NCBI GenBank assembly: GCA_024734495.1
Contig: JALMQS010000681.1
Coordinates: forward strand, 8,941,576-9,005,575
Length of the DNA: 64,000 bases
Direction: 5' to 3'
From: Forficula auricularia
Lineage: Eukaryota; Arthropoda; Insecta; Dermaptera; Forficulidae
Shown: positions 53,093 through 64,000 of the stretch, one piece after another
Position numbering within the stretch: position 1 is the first letter of the stretch
How the letters are laid out: every line of letters starts with the position of its first letter
Translations under genes and position numbers: made by a program
The notes under the pieces: model-generated
The model's database searches: none
What the model saw: the letters and a program-made list of their open reading frames with translations, nothing else
What the model was told of the DNA's origin: nothing

Positions 53093-53097
53093 ATAAA

Positions 53098-54650
53098 TAT
53101 ATTTCTGATGACATACCTCACACTAAAAATTGATACATAGAATTTAATATTAATAAATTTTTCTTATATTATTTTACTATTTAATTAATTAATAAATCAT
53201 TCGATAAATATTGAATCAATCAGTCCTATTATTTATTTATTTATTTTTCAATATAAGTTTTTCGTGAAATTTCGAATTTTGACTGGTCTCTTAATTCAGA
53301 TGCGAGTCTCTCCATTTCTATCTTTACTAGAATAGATTTAACATATCAAAACAGGTTTAGAATATTTTAAACAATTTATGAGAAAGAAACTAAAAGCAAA
53401 AAAAATCCTATTAGAGTCACTTTGGGACTTAATTAAAAAAATAATACAAAAAATACAAAAAAAATACAAGAAATTTCTGAACTTTCATCTCTAGTTAGAA
53501 TTTTTTGTAGATTTGAAATATTTTAAATTGTAAATATATACACGCATTTTTATCAGCAAAAGCCATATAAATACAAAAAAGTTACAAAAAACAAGAATAA
53601 ATAATTATAATACATAAATATATTTAAATTATTCAAGATGAGCTTACCTTCATAACTTTGTAGGATTTTACTGTCTTCTAGAGACAACCTTTTGCTAAAT
53701 ATTTTTTACTTAATTTTTATCTTCCACCACCCTAAATTCCTTCTCACCAACCCTCTCCTTTACCCCCCTTTTTAATCTCCTTAGAGTTGGTTCGTTTTCT
53801 ATTATTCCTTTAGAAGAACTCGAAACTATTTGAATTTTTAGCCCAGTAAAGCTCATTCTCTTAGCTCGAAGGCCAAAATTCATATCTAGATCTTCTTCAA
53901 GGCTTTAGATATAATTAATCCCTTGAGGAGTTTTGATAGAGCCAACTAGAAAATTGCTAATAAACTATTTAGCGATTGATTATTATTCTTATCAGACAAG
54001 AGCAACCGAACACAAACAACATACATAAAACACCTTTTGATTTCATATGTAAATGAATACATATATAAATATATTTCAAAAGACAAAATCCCTCCCTGTA
54101 AATAGCTGTTAAATATTTGACAAATTTTATTCTGTAAAAAAAATAACTTAAATGAATAACTATATATTAATCTTTTTCTATATTAATAATTAATAAATGA
54201 TATTTCTTGGATCCTTTTGAGGGTTTAATTGCTGACGATTGCTATTACAAGAGAAGCCATTGGTCCATTGGGAAGGCCCTGAATTCCAAAATAGATAGTA
54301 CTTATTAATTATGATAGCAAAATACTAATGTTTATTCTTGTAAATTTTAGAATTGTTGTTGGACTTTTTCACCCTTAATTTTATTACGAAATCTGTCTTA
54401 AACTTGAATTTTTAAAGCTATAGATATAATCTACAATATTATAAATTAAAATTTATTGCTCAAAAATCAATAATTTTAATACAATTTTTTCTTCATTGAA
54501 TAAAATACTTAGAAAAAATTATATTACTATTCATTTTAATAAATATTGCATTTTTTCTAAATATATTAATTTTACAGATTTGATGTTTAGGTGGTTTTTT
54601 AGGTGTTTATCGAAAGAAAAGTTTTGGTTGAAACTACCTAGATTAAACAT
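53098..54650. other. AT-rich sequence, possible 3' UTR then intergenic
   Basis: No frame with protein character. Poly-A-like signals occur near the start. A slightly richer stretch at 53690-53960 has no open frame. No paired arms noticed. Confidence 0.4.
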
Positions 54651-54654
54651 TTCT

Positions 54655-55290
54655 AATGAGAGAAACAAAGAGGTTGTCCTCTGCTTGATGCAAATAAACA
54701 TACACACATATACTTATATAAAATATATATATATATATGTATATATATATTATTTATTTGTTTGAGACTATAGTTTCGAAGGCTTGGCCCTCATCATCAG
54801 TCTTTTTAATTATCAATATTATTTTTCATGGGATCATTATCAGTTTGGATATTGAAAATTTTGTTTTCCTTCTTTCTCAGCTTGAGAGCCAGACAAAACA
54901 TCTTTTAGAACATTCTTTTTAAAAATATATGTATATATATATATATTATTTATTTGTTTGAGACTGTAGTTTCGAAGGCTTGCCCCTCATCATCAGTCTT
55001 TTTAATTATCAATATTATTTTTCATGGGATTATTATTGAAATTGTTTTTAATTCTGTCTGGCTCTCAAGCTGAGAAAGAGGGAAAAAAATTTCAATATTC
55101 AAACTGATACTGATCCCATGAAAAATAATATTTTAATTAAAAGGACTGATGATGAGAGCCAGGCCTTCGAAACTATAGTCTCAAACAAATAAATAATATA
55201 TATAAATATACATTTCTATATATTTTATATAACTATGTGTGTTTATGTTTATTTCCATCAAGCAGAGGACAACCTCTTTGTTTCTCTCTA
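54655..55290. repeat. Foldback with three hammerhead-like motifs
   Basis: The outer ends 'agaaacaaagaggttgtcct' and 'aggacaacctctttgtttct' are inverted. Inside, the unit 'ttatttgtttgagactatag' + 'tttcgaaggcttg' + 'catcatcagtcttt' occurs twice in the same direction (54752-54870 and 54945-55035) and once inverted (55085-55195). Each copy carries CTGATGA, a GAGG/CTTC-type stem II and GAAAC with an ACT/AGT stem III and GTC triplet. Each has (AT)n beside it. Confidence 0.8.
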
Positions 55291-55299
55291 TGAATCAAC

Positions 55300-56165
55300 A
55301 ACTCTGCTACTCTCGGCAATATAAAAACTTTTCAATTTCTAATTAGGTTCTCAATGGAAAGTACAAGTGTCCGTAAAGTCATTCTATTATGTAGACTGAC
55401 ACTTGGCTACGACTCCAGAAAAAGGTGTCGAAACGTTGTTCATTCTCATGAGAATATATAATTTAAAATTTCTTATTTAGGTAGTTTTAACCGAAAAGAG
55501 ATTACACTCCATTTTTAATGGGTTCATATTTTTCACTAAATTTATATTTATATTTGATTATAAAGGATATTATTGTCTTTTCTGATTGTTGCCAATTATT
55601 GACAAAGTACTGGGCTGCGTCCTTTGGACCTACTGGTGGCTCTCTTGTTTAAGACTGGTCCCTTAGCTAGATTCGGGCATCCATTTGCAACATGCACCTA
55701 GATAGGTATAGTTTAAATATAGTTGCATCCAGGTACAAATAACACAATTAGACTATTTTCCTCCTCGAATCCATCTGATTTGATAAAATTTCGGCAAATA
55801 TTTCTAAAATGATACCATATTTATTTTTTAAGAAGAAAATATTTTTTTAATATTATTATCTTTTAAAATTACAAAATTATTATTATGATTATTATTTAGA
55901 CTTATTTCGAAATGACCTAAATTCCTTACATATTCTTTCGGAATAAAAACAAAAATTTACGCTTTTATTGAATCCGTTGCAATTTGCTTCGATGTTCTGG
56001 CCTAGAATCCACTCTCACTCTCCAACACATAAAACTAAACCTAAATAAAGTAAAACATTTACAAAAGACATTTTATGGTAAGGAGAACCAACATCACAAG
56101 AAATTTGTTTCTTTTCATCCTTTATATAGATATCATTTCATGTGATAAATTTTTAAATGACATTA
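55300..56165. other. AT-rich sequence without a gene
   Basis: At 55390-55440, 'actccagaaaaaggtgtcga' followed by 'aacgttgttc' looks like a decayed member of the hammerhead-bearing class (GAC/GTC stem), without the CTGANGA box. Otherwise nothing recognised. Confidence 0.4.
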
Positions 56166-56170
56166 CAAAT

Positions 56171-56896
56171 GTTACATTCAATCATTAGCTGTCGAAAGAG
56201 TGTTCAAACTCTATAACTTGTTGGAACTTGTATTTACGGAGGTCCTTTCGCTCTAGTTGAGTCAAAAGAAGTGTAGTATCTAATATTTAACGCTACATTC
56301 AATCATTGGTTGTTGAAAGAGTGTTCAAACTCTATAACTTGTTGGTACTTGTATTTAAGGAGGTCCTTTCACTTCAATTGAGTCAAAAGAAGTGTAGTAT
56401 CTAATATTTAATGCTACATTCAATTATTAGCTGTTGAAAGAGTGTTCAAACTCTATAACTTGTTGGTACTTGTATTTAAGGAGGTCCTTTCGCTTCAATT
56501 GAGTCAAAAGAAGTGTAGTATCTAATATTTAATGCTACATTCAATTATTAGCTGTTGAAAGAGTGTTCAAACTCTATAACATGTTGGTACTTGTATTTAA
56601 GGAGATCCTTTCGCTTCAATTGAGTCAAAAGAAGTGTAGTATCTAATATTTAATGCTACATTCAATTATTAGCTGTTGAAAGAGTGTTCAAACTCTATAA
56701 CTTGTTGGTACTTGTATTTAAGGAGATCCTTTCGCTTCAATTGAGTCAAAAGAAGTGTAGTATCTAATATTTAATGCTACATTCAATTATTAGCTGTTGA
56801 AAGAGTGTTCAAACTCTATAACTTGTTGGAACTTGTATTTAAGAAAGTCCTTTCGCTCCAGTTGAGTCAAAAGAAGTGTAGTATCTAATATTTAAT
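56171..56896 (+). repeat. Tandem array, six copies of a 121-bp unit
   Basis: Units start at 56171, 56292, 56413, 56534, 56655 and 56776, with exact 121-bp spacing. Each reads 'acattcaattattagctg', 'gagtgttcaaactctataac', 'gtacttgtatttaaggaggt', 'cctttcgcttcaattgagtc' and 'agtgtagtatctaatattta'. The inner copies are almost identical and the outer two more diverged, the usual sign of unequal exchange. Each unit contains TTAAGGAGGTCCTTTCGC, the inverted complement of which ends at 57411-57430. There is no protein frame across the array. Confidence 0.95.
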
Positions 56897-57432
56897 AAAA
56901 TAAGCTAAAATACAAATGAAAAATAATAGAAAATAAATATGAAAGCCGTAAATGTTTGAAATAAAAACAATTATAAAAAAAAATTAAATACAAAAGTTAG
57001 TTTGATTTATTCAAATCAGCTGATAATATCTCTTGTATGATTTGGAAATGCGTTATATTAATATCGCTTATGTTTACATCCAAACATAGTATTTATGTGA
57101 TTTTTTAAAGTAAATTTTTCAGTAAATTCCTCGGTCACTGATATATTTTATTGCAAAAAAAGAAACCTGCATGTTTCAAAAAGCTAATTTTTAGTTTTTT
57201 TTTAACTTTATCTATTCAACTAATAATAGTATAAAACAAGAGAAAGCGTCAAGATCTTAATTTTCCATAAGACTCTGAGAAAATGTTTACATTTTAAAAA
57301 ATTTGCTCGCTAATTGTGATTCAAACTTCACCAAAGCATAGATAGAAACTTAAACTATTATAAAAAATTAAGTTATAGTTATAATCTAATATTTTTTTTA
57401 TTTAACATTGACGGCGAAAGGACCTCCTTAAT
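56840..57432. mobile_element. Element between the last array unit and GGCGAAAGGACCTCCTTAA
   Basis: The TTAAGAAAGTCCTTTCGC in the last unit and GGCGAAAGGACCTCCTTAA at 57412-57430 are inverted and resemble the ends of the TTAAGG...TTCTTTC family (35425, 37923, 45301). I infer that the array grew from one end of such an element. Confidence 0.5.
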
Positions 57433-57721
57433 TAGATAGATATCAAAATTTTATGAATAATTGTAAAATTTTAATATCTATTTATTTTATATCTAAAAAT
57501 TACTTCATTATTCTTATTGAATACTTTGGATTGTTCTAGTCTAAAAAGGACCTTACGTAACAACATCATTCCCCTCCCAAGGTTAATAAATTACTTAGAC
57601 AAGTTGTCTCATAACTTGTAGTCAATAAACGGTGTGACATGCGATGATGACTCATTTAAAAAAAAATCGGTCTTCTAAATATATTAATGATTTTAAACAT
57701 CTTATAAAGTGAATGATTTAT

Positions 57722-58425
57722 AACAGGCCTGGCCAACCTAAATCGCACCACGGGCTGCATGGATGACCTAAAAATTTTCAAGGGCCGCACACAAATAAGA
57801 ATAATTTAATTTTTTTTTTAATATTTTTTTCAAGATCTGACTTTACAACAGTTTCGTAATTAGTGATTTTCATTGTAACTGAATGCAATGGTATACTGAA
57901 AGTATTCAATCAGTGTAATTGTGAAAAAAATAATACTACAACCAGATATGAAAAGAAAACATGTATCGAATGTACGTATTTATTTGTATGGTAATAACCA
58001 TAATTAAAAATAGTTTTTACTATCAAAATTATTAGTTTTTTTATTTTTCATTTTAGTGATATTCAAAAATATAAGGATTTAATATTTAACGCCTAATAAT
58101 GCAACCCGCAATTCAGAACGGTCGATTTGAATGCATAACCTAGAAAACACAGGCGAATCGCTATCTTTCTAATCTTACCTCCCCTTTTTGGTCACTATCA
58201 ATTTCACATAGAGAACTATCAAAAATGTTTCGAGTCTTATTTTAAAATAACAGACTAATATCAATGGCTATTTCTTTCAATATGATATTTCCATTTCATT
58301 TCGCCTATTATTTTACCATACAGGGTATGGTCAAGTATTGTAATTTTTAAATCAATTTCTCTTGTTGAAGTTTATTATTATTTATGTTATTCTTTGTTCA
58401 ATTATGCGGCCCGATTTACAACTAC
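57722..58425. mobile_element. hAT-like element remnant
   Basis: The left end 'caggcctggccaacctaaat', with 'gggctgcatgga' and 'caagggccgcac', is a typical hAT MITE end. A possible right part 'atgcggcccgatttac' lies at 58405-58420. A lone CCATACAGGGTATGG end of the foldback family is inside at 58313-58345. No target duplication could be fixed. Confidence 0.5.
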
Positions 58426-58439
58426 AGTAACAAATAAAT

Positions 58440-58690
58440 ACATACACAAATGGTGGGTCTTAAATGGCCTCCATAACCATTAATACATTTTTTCAGACAC
58501 GTGACGAGATTCTGAAAAATAGCATGAAATAGCCCTGATTTCCTTAATCAAATTTATTTTCAGCTCCTCTAAATTTCTAGGCTTATTTGCATAAAACTTA
58601 GTTTTTAAATAGCCTCATAGAAATAAATCCGTAACAGAAATATCGGGCTATCCATTCTGTAACACCTCTCGTAAAATGTTCATACTTATT
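58440..58690 (-). pseudogene. Mariner-type transposase C-terminal remnant
   Basis: Across broken frames the - strand gives a stop in place of Trp and then GYLKTKFYANKPRNLEELKI, NLIKEIRAIS and later CINGYGGHLR. This follows the 'FLWGYLKxxVYxxxPxxxxELKxxI...CxxxNGGHL' pattern at the end of mariner-like (DDxD/IS630-type) transposases. It contains stops and frame changes, so it is dead. Confidence 0.6.
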
Positions 58691-58719
58691 CACGCAGTAT
58701 AACTTATTATAAAAGTTAT

Positions 58720-58950
58720 TTGAAACGTAAGATGTATGCAAAAATAATGAAGGAACTGAAAATAAACACCATTAATGAAATCAGAGTTATTTCCCATCAA
58801 ATTTTTAAAGCTGTTATGAAAGAAAAGTGTATTTCTAAACATGACGATATTTTACTGCCCATAAACCATAAAACTCCTATATTTGGAAATCATTTACTTG
58901 TCCTGTACTTTAATTCAAAGAAATTTATAATAATTAACAGATTTTGGTAA
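58720..58950 (+). pseudogene. Second mariner-type transposase remnant, opposite orientation
   Basis: The + frame MKRKMYAKIMKELKINTINE, IRVISHQIFKAVMKEKCISK, ending near GNHLLVLYFNSKK, fits the same C-terminal pattern (K.YA....TI.E.R.I....AVM...C...GNH). Similarity is weak. The inverted pair acaagttgtctcataact (57599) / agttatgagacaacttgt (59044) may be the ends of one of the parent elements. Confidence 0.45.
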
Positions 58951-59064
58951 ATCCTGTATATCTTATGATATATTTTATGAATTATTAATATGCCCTCCCT
59001 CCTGGAGTCCCCAGAAAAGAGCGAAACCGCCATATTATGTGCGAGTTATGAGACAACTTGTTTA

Positions 59065-60765
59065 CTCTTATAACCTTGCTGAAATTTTAAATAAATGTTA
59101 TCACTGATTAAAAATAGATTCAACTTTTTGTCTCATTTCATCAAAAAGTGTAGCTATGTCTTAATCTTAATGATAAAATTTGATTCTTTATTTAACTCTT
59201 TGTGATTATTTCTTTATAAAGATGAAACAGGAAACCTTAATTTATCAAGCAATCATTATGATATGATTAGATATGATTAATTTCTATTATTAAACAGTTT
59301 TTCTGTTTAATAATAAAATAATAATTTCTTAAGAATTTACTTAATCAAATAACATTTGAATTCCACCATTAAATTCCAGTCAGAAACAATTTCACGTGTC
59401 GGTTGCTATCATATCTTATAAAAAATCCCATGGATGTTGGTTCTTTTATCATCATTTTTCAAAATTTATTCATAATTAATCATGACCCTAATTTTACAAA
59501 AACATTCCCTTTTTTTCATTTTTCATTTCTTTCAATTAACCACTCATTTACCCATTGCATACTTATACACCATATTCATATTTTCTTAAATTATATCTAA
59601 GAGGCAGAAGAGAATTTCAATTTTCAAACTGTTTCTAAAAAATACCAAAATAAATAAGTTTTATAATTTAATTTCAGTATATATTTATTTATTCTTTTAA
59701 GTAATAATTTAAGATTCTTATTATTATTATGCCTATTTTATGTTCCAATTTATTTATTTTAATTCTTATTAGTAAGCATTAATGTTACTATTTATGTTTA
59801 TATGTATTTAAATATAATTTGCCTACTTACTATTTTCATTTAAAAACATGTTATTTTTCTTATTAATATATTGATTTATGAACAATTATATTAAATTAGA
59901 GGAAGTAGATAGATAAAACATCTATATGTTATCACTAAACCATCATTTAAGGACATTTTAATAATAAAGTTCTTTAAAACTTTTTTGCTAATTTTTTTTT
60001 TCTTTTTATACTTTTTATATTGTTATTTACAGTAGAGATTAGCAACTTACTCAATTGAATAATAAACATTTAACAATTTAAATAATTATCTCAATTTTTG
60101 TTTTATATTTATTTATTTATTTATGTATACAAATAGTTTCGACCCTCCCCTCAAAAAAATAAATATACTTATACATATTAACCTTGATTAATTTATAATT
60201 TCTTACTTTTTTTTAAACATAGAGTAAAATTAAAAAAAGAATCACCCCTTATTTATTTTTAGTTATATTTATAGTACCTATATAGTGCCTATATAGTTAC
60301 TATATAGTTTGAGACATTGTTCTACTTTAGAGATAGAGTTAGAGGTATAGGTATTTTGGTTATAGTAGGTAGGTACATATCGTTTATTTATTAAATTCAA
60401 ACGAAATTTCTTGACTCGAAACGCCTTGAAAGTATGAATGAAGTCTTGTTTGTAAACAAATGAATAGATATATGCGATGGGATATAAAAGTAAACATTAT
60501 ACACCATTTGATTTGGATCCAGGTAGTGGGATTTCAGCAGAAAGTGTGCGATGATGACGTTACAGCTTTGTAGTTTAAATTCCTTTTCAAAGGCGATGAA
60601 GCCATTTAATTTTTAATTGTAAAAGAAGTAAATGTGTTATTTTTATCGAGGGAGAAATTTTTTTATACATTTTAAAATTGATCTGTAGCATAAAAACGGT
60701 GAAATCGCCTAATTAAATAGACCAAAACAATAAATAAATAAATTTGTTATTATTATTTATAATTA
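59065..60765. other. AT-rich sequence without recognised features
   Basis: No frame or RNA gene. A short palindrome 'tattaaacag...ctgtttaataat' lies at 59285-59315. The 'cctatatagttactatatag' phrase at 60288-60308 recurs at 34241-34260, a small dispersed repeat. Confidence 0.4.
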
Positions 60766-60769
60766 AACA

Positions 60770-61113
60770 ATTAAATATTCCAGCGCCTCCCAATCGATCG
60801 CAAACCCCAAAGGTCGAAAATAATTTTCTCTTCACCCGGGGCGCGACCACAACGAGGCCGTGTAAAGACAATTAATAACAAAGTTAAATTTAGGGAACGA
60901 AGAAAAGTTTATTTTTATTATAGACAAAAGGATCAGCTGGGGCTCGAACCCGGGATCTTTCCATGTGTGCTGCAGTGCTTTGTCATAAGAGCTTTGACTC
61001 CTATATACACTAAGCTACTGATCTCTGAACCCAAACTAATACTTGTTGTCTGTATGAATTATGGAATTTCTTTTTTGTGATCGATTGGGAGGCCCTGGAA
61101 TATTTAATTGTTT
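60770..61113. repeat. Foldback carrying a tRNA-derived SINE (family 3)
   Basis: The outer arms 'aaatattccagcgcctccca', 'atcgatcgcaaa' and 'tgatcgattgggaggccctg', 'gaatattta' are inverted. Between them, 60920-61035 on the - strand reads a tRNA-like head ('cagtagcttagtgtatatag', 'gagtcaaagctctt') and B-box 'cgggttcgagccccag'. Related pieces are at 29335 and 61205. Confidence 0.65.
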
Positions 61114-61194
61114 AATTAATGAATCAAGACCAACGCTGCGAAAAATGAACAAAGAGAGGATTAAAAAAGAAATTCCTAAAATCATATAGACAGT

Positions 61195-61315
61195 AAGTAT
61201 TAGTTTGGGTTCAGGGATCAGCTAAAGCTCTTCTGACAAAGCATTGCAGTGCACATGCGAGGATCCCGGATTCGAGCCTAATATAAAAATAATCTTTTCT
61301 TCGTTCCCTAAAATT
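61195..61315 (+). repeat. SINE (family 3) fragment
   Basis: 'gtttgggttcagggatcagc', 'gacaaagcattgcagtgcac', 'cgaggatcccggattcgagc' and 'ttcttcgttcccta' match the tRNA-like unit at 60920-61035 in the other orientation. A-box region partly deleted. Confidence 0.6.
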
Positions 61316-62575
61316 ATTTATAATAATTTATTTTTTATTTACTATTTTTATTTATCTGTTAATAATCATATGATTTTTATAATTTAAAACTTTTTGATTA
61401 TACACGATTTTTGCTTTTTGAAAATTTTAGATTATATATACACTCTGTTATTTTAGAACTGATATGATCCATATCTATATCTACTTCCTAATAATTTCAT
61501 AGCACTTTTTATTACTTATTGACAATGAAACAATTTTAAATTGAAATTAAATATAAAGTCTTAATTAATTCATCTAGTAAATTAGATAGCATATTTCTGC
61601 TCTCGCACTATTTTACATAATATTTCAATCTCTATCGCTCTCTCATCTTTCTCTTCTTGTTGTTGTTCTAATTATAAAAAAAATAGATTCCCGGTTTAAA
61701 AATTAAACCGCATAAATTATATTTTTATATTTGTATATATAAAAATGATAAACTAATTGAAAGAAGTTTAATTTGACATAATTCGTTTACAAAGACAAAA
61801 AAACATGGACTCACTGAAAAAAAAACATCTCATCATTGATCATCAACTTATAACACTTTTCTGACTAAAAAGACACATTCGAATCAAACACCAATACAAG
61901 GCGATTTAAATCTTCTTTTCTGGATATTATACGTTTAAATATATCCACATTATTATTCCATAACAAATAAATTTAATTATTAAGAAACATTTAATTTAAT
62001 TTAATTAGGAAAAAGTATTCCCAGCTGAATTTCTTAAAAGTTAATTTATATATAGAAAACATTCCTTAACTATTGTTTAAATTAATTATGTATTTAAAAC
62101 TAGATGATTACCGTGGTTAAAATAATTTCCTACATCAAAAGCAGATTTTTAATTCTTATTTTTTAATCCATTCAAAATTCCTTGTTTAGGGTTTTAGAAA
62201 TAACTTAAAAATTGCATGAGAATGTGTATCCCATAAAATATGCGACAGAATGTATGCTCATTTAACTTTTCTTCTGTTCATATTTTGACTACAGAATGAA
62301 GGTCATATGCATACCTACACATTCTGGGAACAGATAAAATACAAGAATAGGTATGAGTATAAAAATCTAAACCTAAAAATGTTAATATTACTGGGTAGTT
62401 TAAAAGCATTAAAAAGCATTTAAATTGAATTTTAATCCCCAATATGGGAATTCATGTATAAAAACTAAATAAATATAACGTCCGATTTCGCTAATCAAAC
62501 TTAGATTAAGTGAGATCTTAAATTAAACTTAAGGTACCTTTAAAGGTAAATTCATTTCAACAAAGATGCGTTAAT
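61316..62575. other. AT-rich sequence without recognised features
   Basis: No frame, arm pair or RNA gene noticed. Confidence 0.45.
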
Positions 62576-62583
62576 GTAAGTAA

Positions 62584-62853
62584 CCCAGACAGAAGAGAAT
62601 ATTGCATCAATATTACATTGCAATATTAAACCTTGCATGAACATTGCACCTATATTCCCTTCTTTTACATTGCAGCAAAATTGCCAATATTGCAGGAACA
62701 TTGCAGCAAAATTGCCAATATTGCAGGAACATTGCAGCAAAATTGCCAATATTGCAGGAACATTGCAGCAATATTGCTGCAATGTTGCCACTGCAATGCT
62801 GCCAATATTGTGCAAGGTTCAGAATATTGCTTCAATATTCCAGTCTGCCTGGG
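62584..62853. repeat. Palindromic element with 31-bp tandem ATTGC units
   Basis: The ends cccagacagaagagaatatt and aatattccagtctgcctggg are inverted. Inside, the 31-bp unit 'attgcagcaaaattgccaat' + 'attgcaggaac' occurs three times exactly (62669, 62700, 62731) with a fourth partial copy at 62762, followed by its near-complement. Several frames stay open on both strands because of the repeat. None is a gene. Related to 11852-12198. Confidence 0.9.
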
Positions 62854-63174
62854 AATGGTAATCAATGTTTTTCCCCTATGTATCATTAATGAAATCGAAT
62901 TTAACTCGGTTTATGGTTAATTTAAGTTTGGATGTCGAAATCGGGCGAAAATTGTTTTGGAGTTAAAACACCAGTGTTAAATGTTTTATTTTTTTTATTT
63001 AGAAATTCTTTAAGTTCATTTACAAATGGGATAAAAGAGTACAAGCTGACCTCTGACCTCACCTTTTTGATCCTGGGTCCGGCTATAACTTTTTTATTTT
63101 TCAAAGATTCTTCCAAAACTTAAGTAACTATATAGAATTTTATAAATTAAAGAGTTTTTTTTAGTCCCATAAAA

Positions 63175-63412
63175 AATAAATACAATAATTTTTATCAATT
63201 ATTATTTATTTGATTAATTTACCAGACCCCTGGTTGACCATCTTCACTGGTAAATTTCGTTCAAGGTTTTGAATTTGATACACCGAGTTATTTGTGGAAA
63301 GTGACAAATTCCAAATCTTGAACGAGATTTACCGGTGAAGATGCTCAACCGGAGGTGACCGGTAAATTAATCAAATAAATAATAATAATTGATAAAAATT
63401 ATTCTATTTATT
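63175..63412. repeat. Foldback, arms about 100 bp
   Basis: The left arm ('ataatttttatcaattatta', 'tttgattaatttacc', 'ttcaaggttttgaat') and right arm ('caaatcttgaacgagattta', 'ccggtaaattaatcaaataa') are inverted around a loop of about 30 bp. No coding frame. Confidence 0.8.
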
Positions 63413-64000
63413 TATTTTATGAGACTAAAAACCCTTTTAATTTATAATATTAATATTAATAAAATAAAATAAAAAATAAATTCACTATTTTTAATCGTAC
63501 TCTCTACATTAATATTAAGATTTTTAAATCTAAATTTTTACCCACGCATTCTAAATTTGATTGCTGCGATGGAATGATGAATGGATCAGATATTAAGAAA
63601 GGCATAAACATTACTATCCAATATTCAAAGCATTGCTTTTACAATGTTCAAAATATTAATAATAAATTAAATCTAAATTAATAAAAAAAAGTTAAAAAAA
63701 AAAAATAAATAAAAATAATCACACTGATTTCTTTAATTTATCAATTTATTGAAATATAATATATGATTTGATTAACAAGTTTTTTATTTATTGATGGGGA
63801 TTTAGGATTAAAAAACTGAAATGAATTTTTTATCGCCTTAAATTTAAAAAAAAAAAAAAAAATATTTTTACTGTGGGCTTTTCTTCAACCCCCTTTCTCC
63901 CTCCTTTCTCATCAATTCCTAAAAATTTCCTTTTGCAACGCAAATGTACAATCTAATTGGCCTAATTTTTATAAATATTATAATAATATATATAAAAATA
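63413..64000. other. AT-rich sequence without recognised features
   Basis: A-runs at 63694-63714 and 63845-63861. No frame or structure. Confidence 0.45.

Noticed and set aside
56171..56896. CRISPR-like regular repeats
   Set aside because: The units are head-to-tail and 121 bp with no variable spacers, in an obvious animal genome. This is a tandem satellite-type array.
62552..62920. Several overlapping Cys-rich frames on both strands
   Set aside because: They are by-products of the 31-bp tandem repeat, whose period plus lack of stops keeps many frames open.

Overview
The window is strongly AT-rich eukaryotic DNA with short exons, GT-AG introns, tRNA-derived SINEs, LINE remnants and very many inverted-repeat (foldback) elements. 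This points to an arthropod, most likely an insect. The species cannot be read from the sequence.

One gene is recognised with confidence. It is a CAMTA (calmodulin-binding transcription activator) orthologue on the + strand, entered after its N-terminal CG-1 domain, which must lie upstream. I built it from splice sites and reading-frame phase. It encodes, in order: an IPT/TIG domain (exons at 1189-1456 and 2736-2956), an ankyrin block (7323-7492, 10655-10757, 11488-11741), Ser/Thr/Pro-rich linker exons (13212-13406, 14607-14713, 17162-17360, 19054-19166), a short conserved helix exon (26559-26626), acidic and Ser/Pro-rich activation-type exons (27324-27490, 28728-28909), IQ calmodulin-binding exons (29473-29618, 32918-33099), a basic Q/R-rich exon (37652-37726) and a variable C-terminus (41312-41402, 44453-44567, perhaps 52951-53092). 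All junctions from 1189 to 37726 are phase-consistent. The route through the last three exons is uncertain, because two acceptors 7 bp apart give different frames and there are two possible ends (44567 or 53092).

Introns and downstream sequence are packed with transposable elements. These include pogo/Tigger and hAT derivatives with target-site duplications, a Harbinger-like end, mariner-type transposase remnants, LINE 3' ends, at least three SINE types, and about twenty foldback elements with arms of roughly 20-350 bp. A recurring feature is a motif fitting the hammerhead ribozyme core: CTGANGA, a stem II hairpin, GAAA, a very short stem III, an NUH triplet and a closing stem I. Such motifs are known from Penelope-like elements. 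They lie in inverted pairs inside the foldbacks, so both strands often carry one.

Layout: 1-44.6 kb is CAMTA exons with TE-filled introns. 44.6-53.1 kb is either 3' flank or a last long intron. 53.1-64 kb holds no recognised cellular gene, only repeats, including a six-copy 121-bp tandem array at 56171-56896. Two GC-richer patches on the - strand (23315-23620 and 35001-35341) are open and look coding-like but are not recognised.
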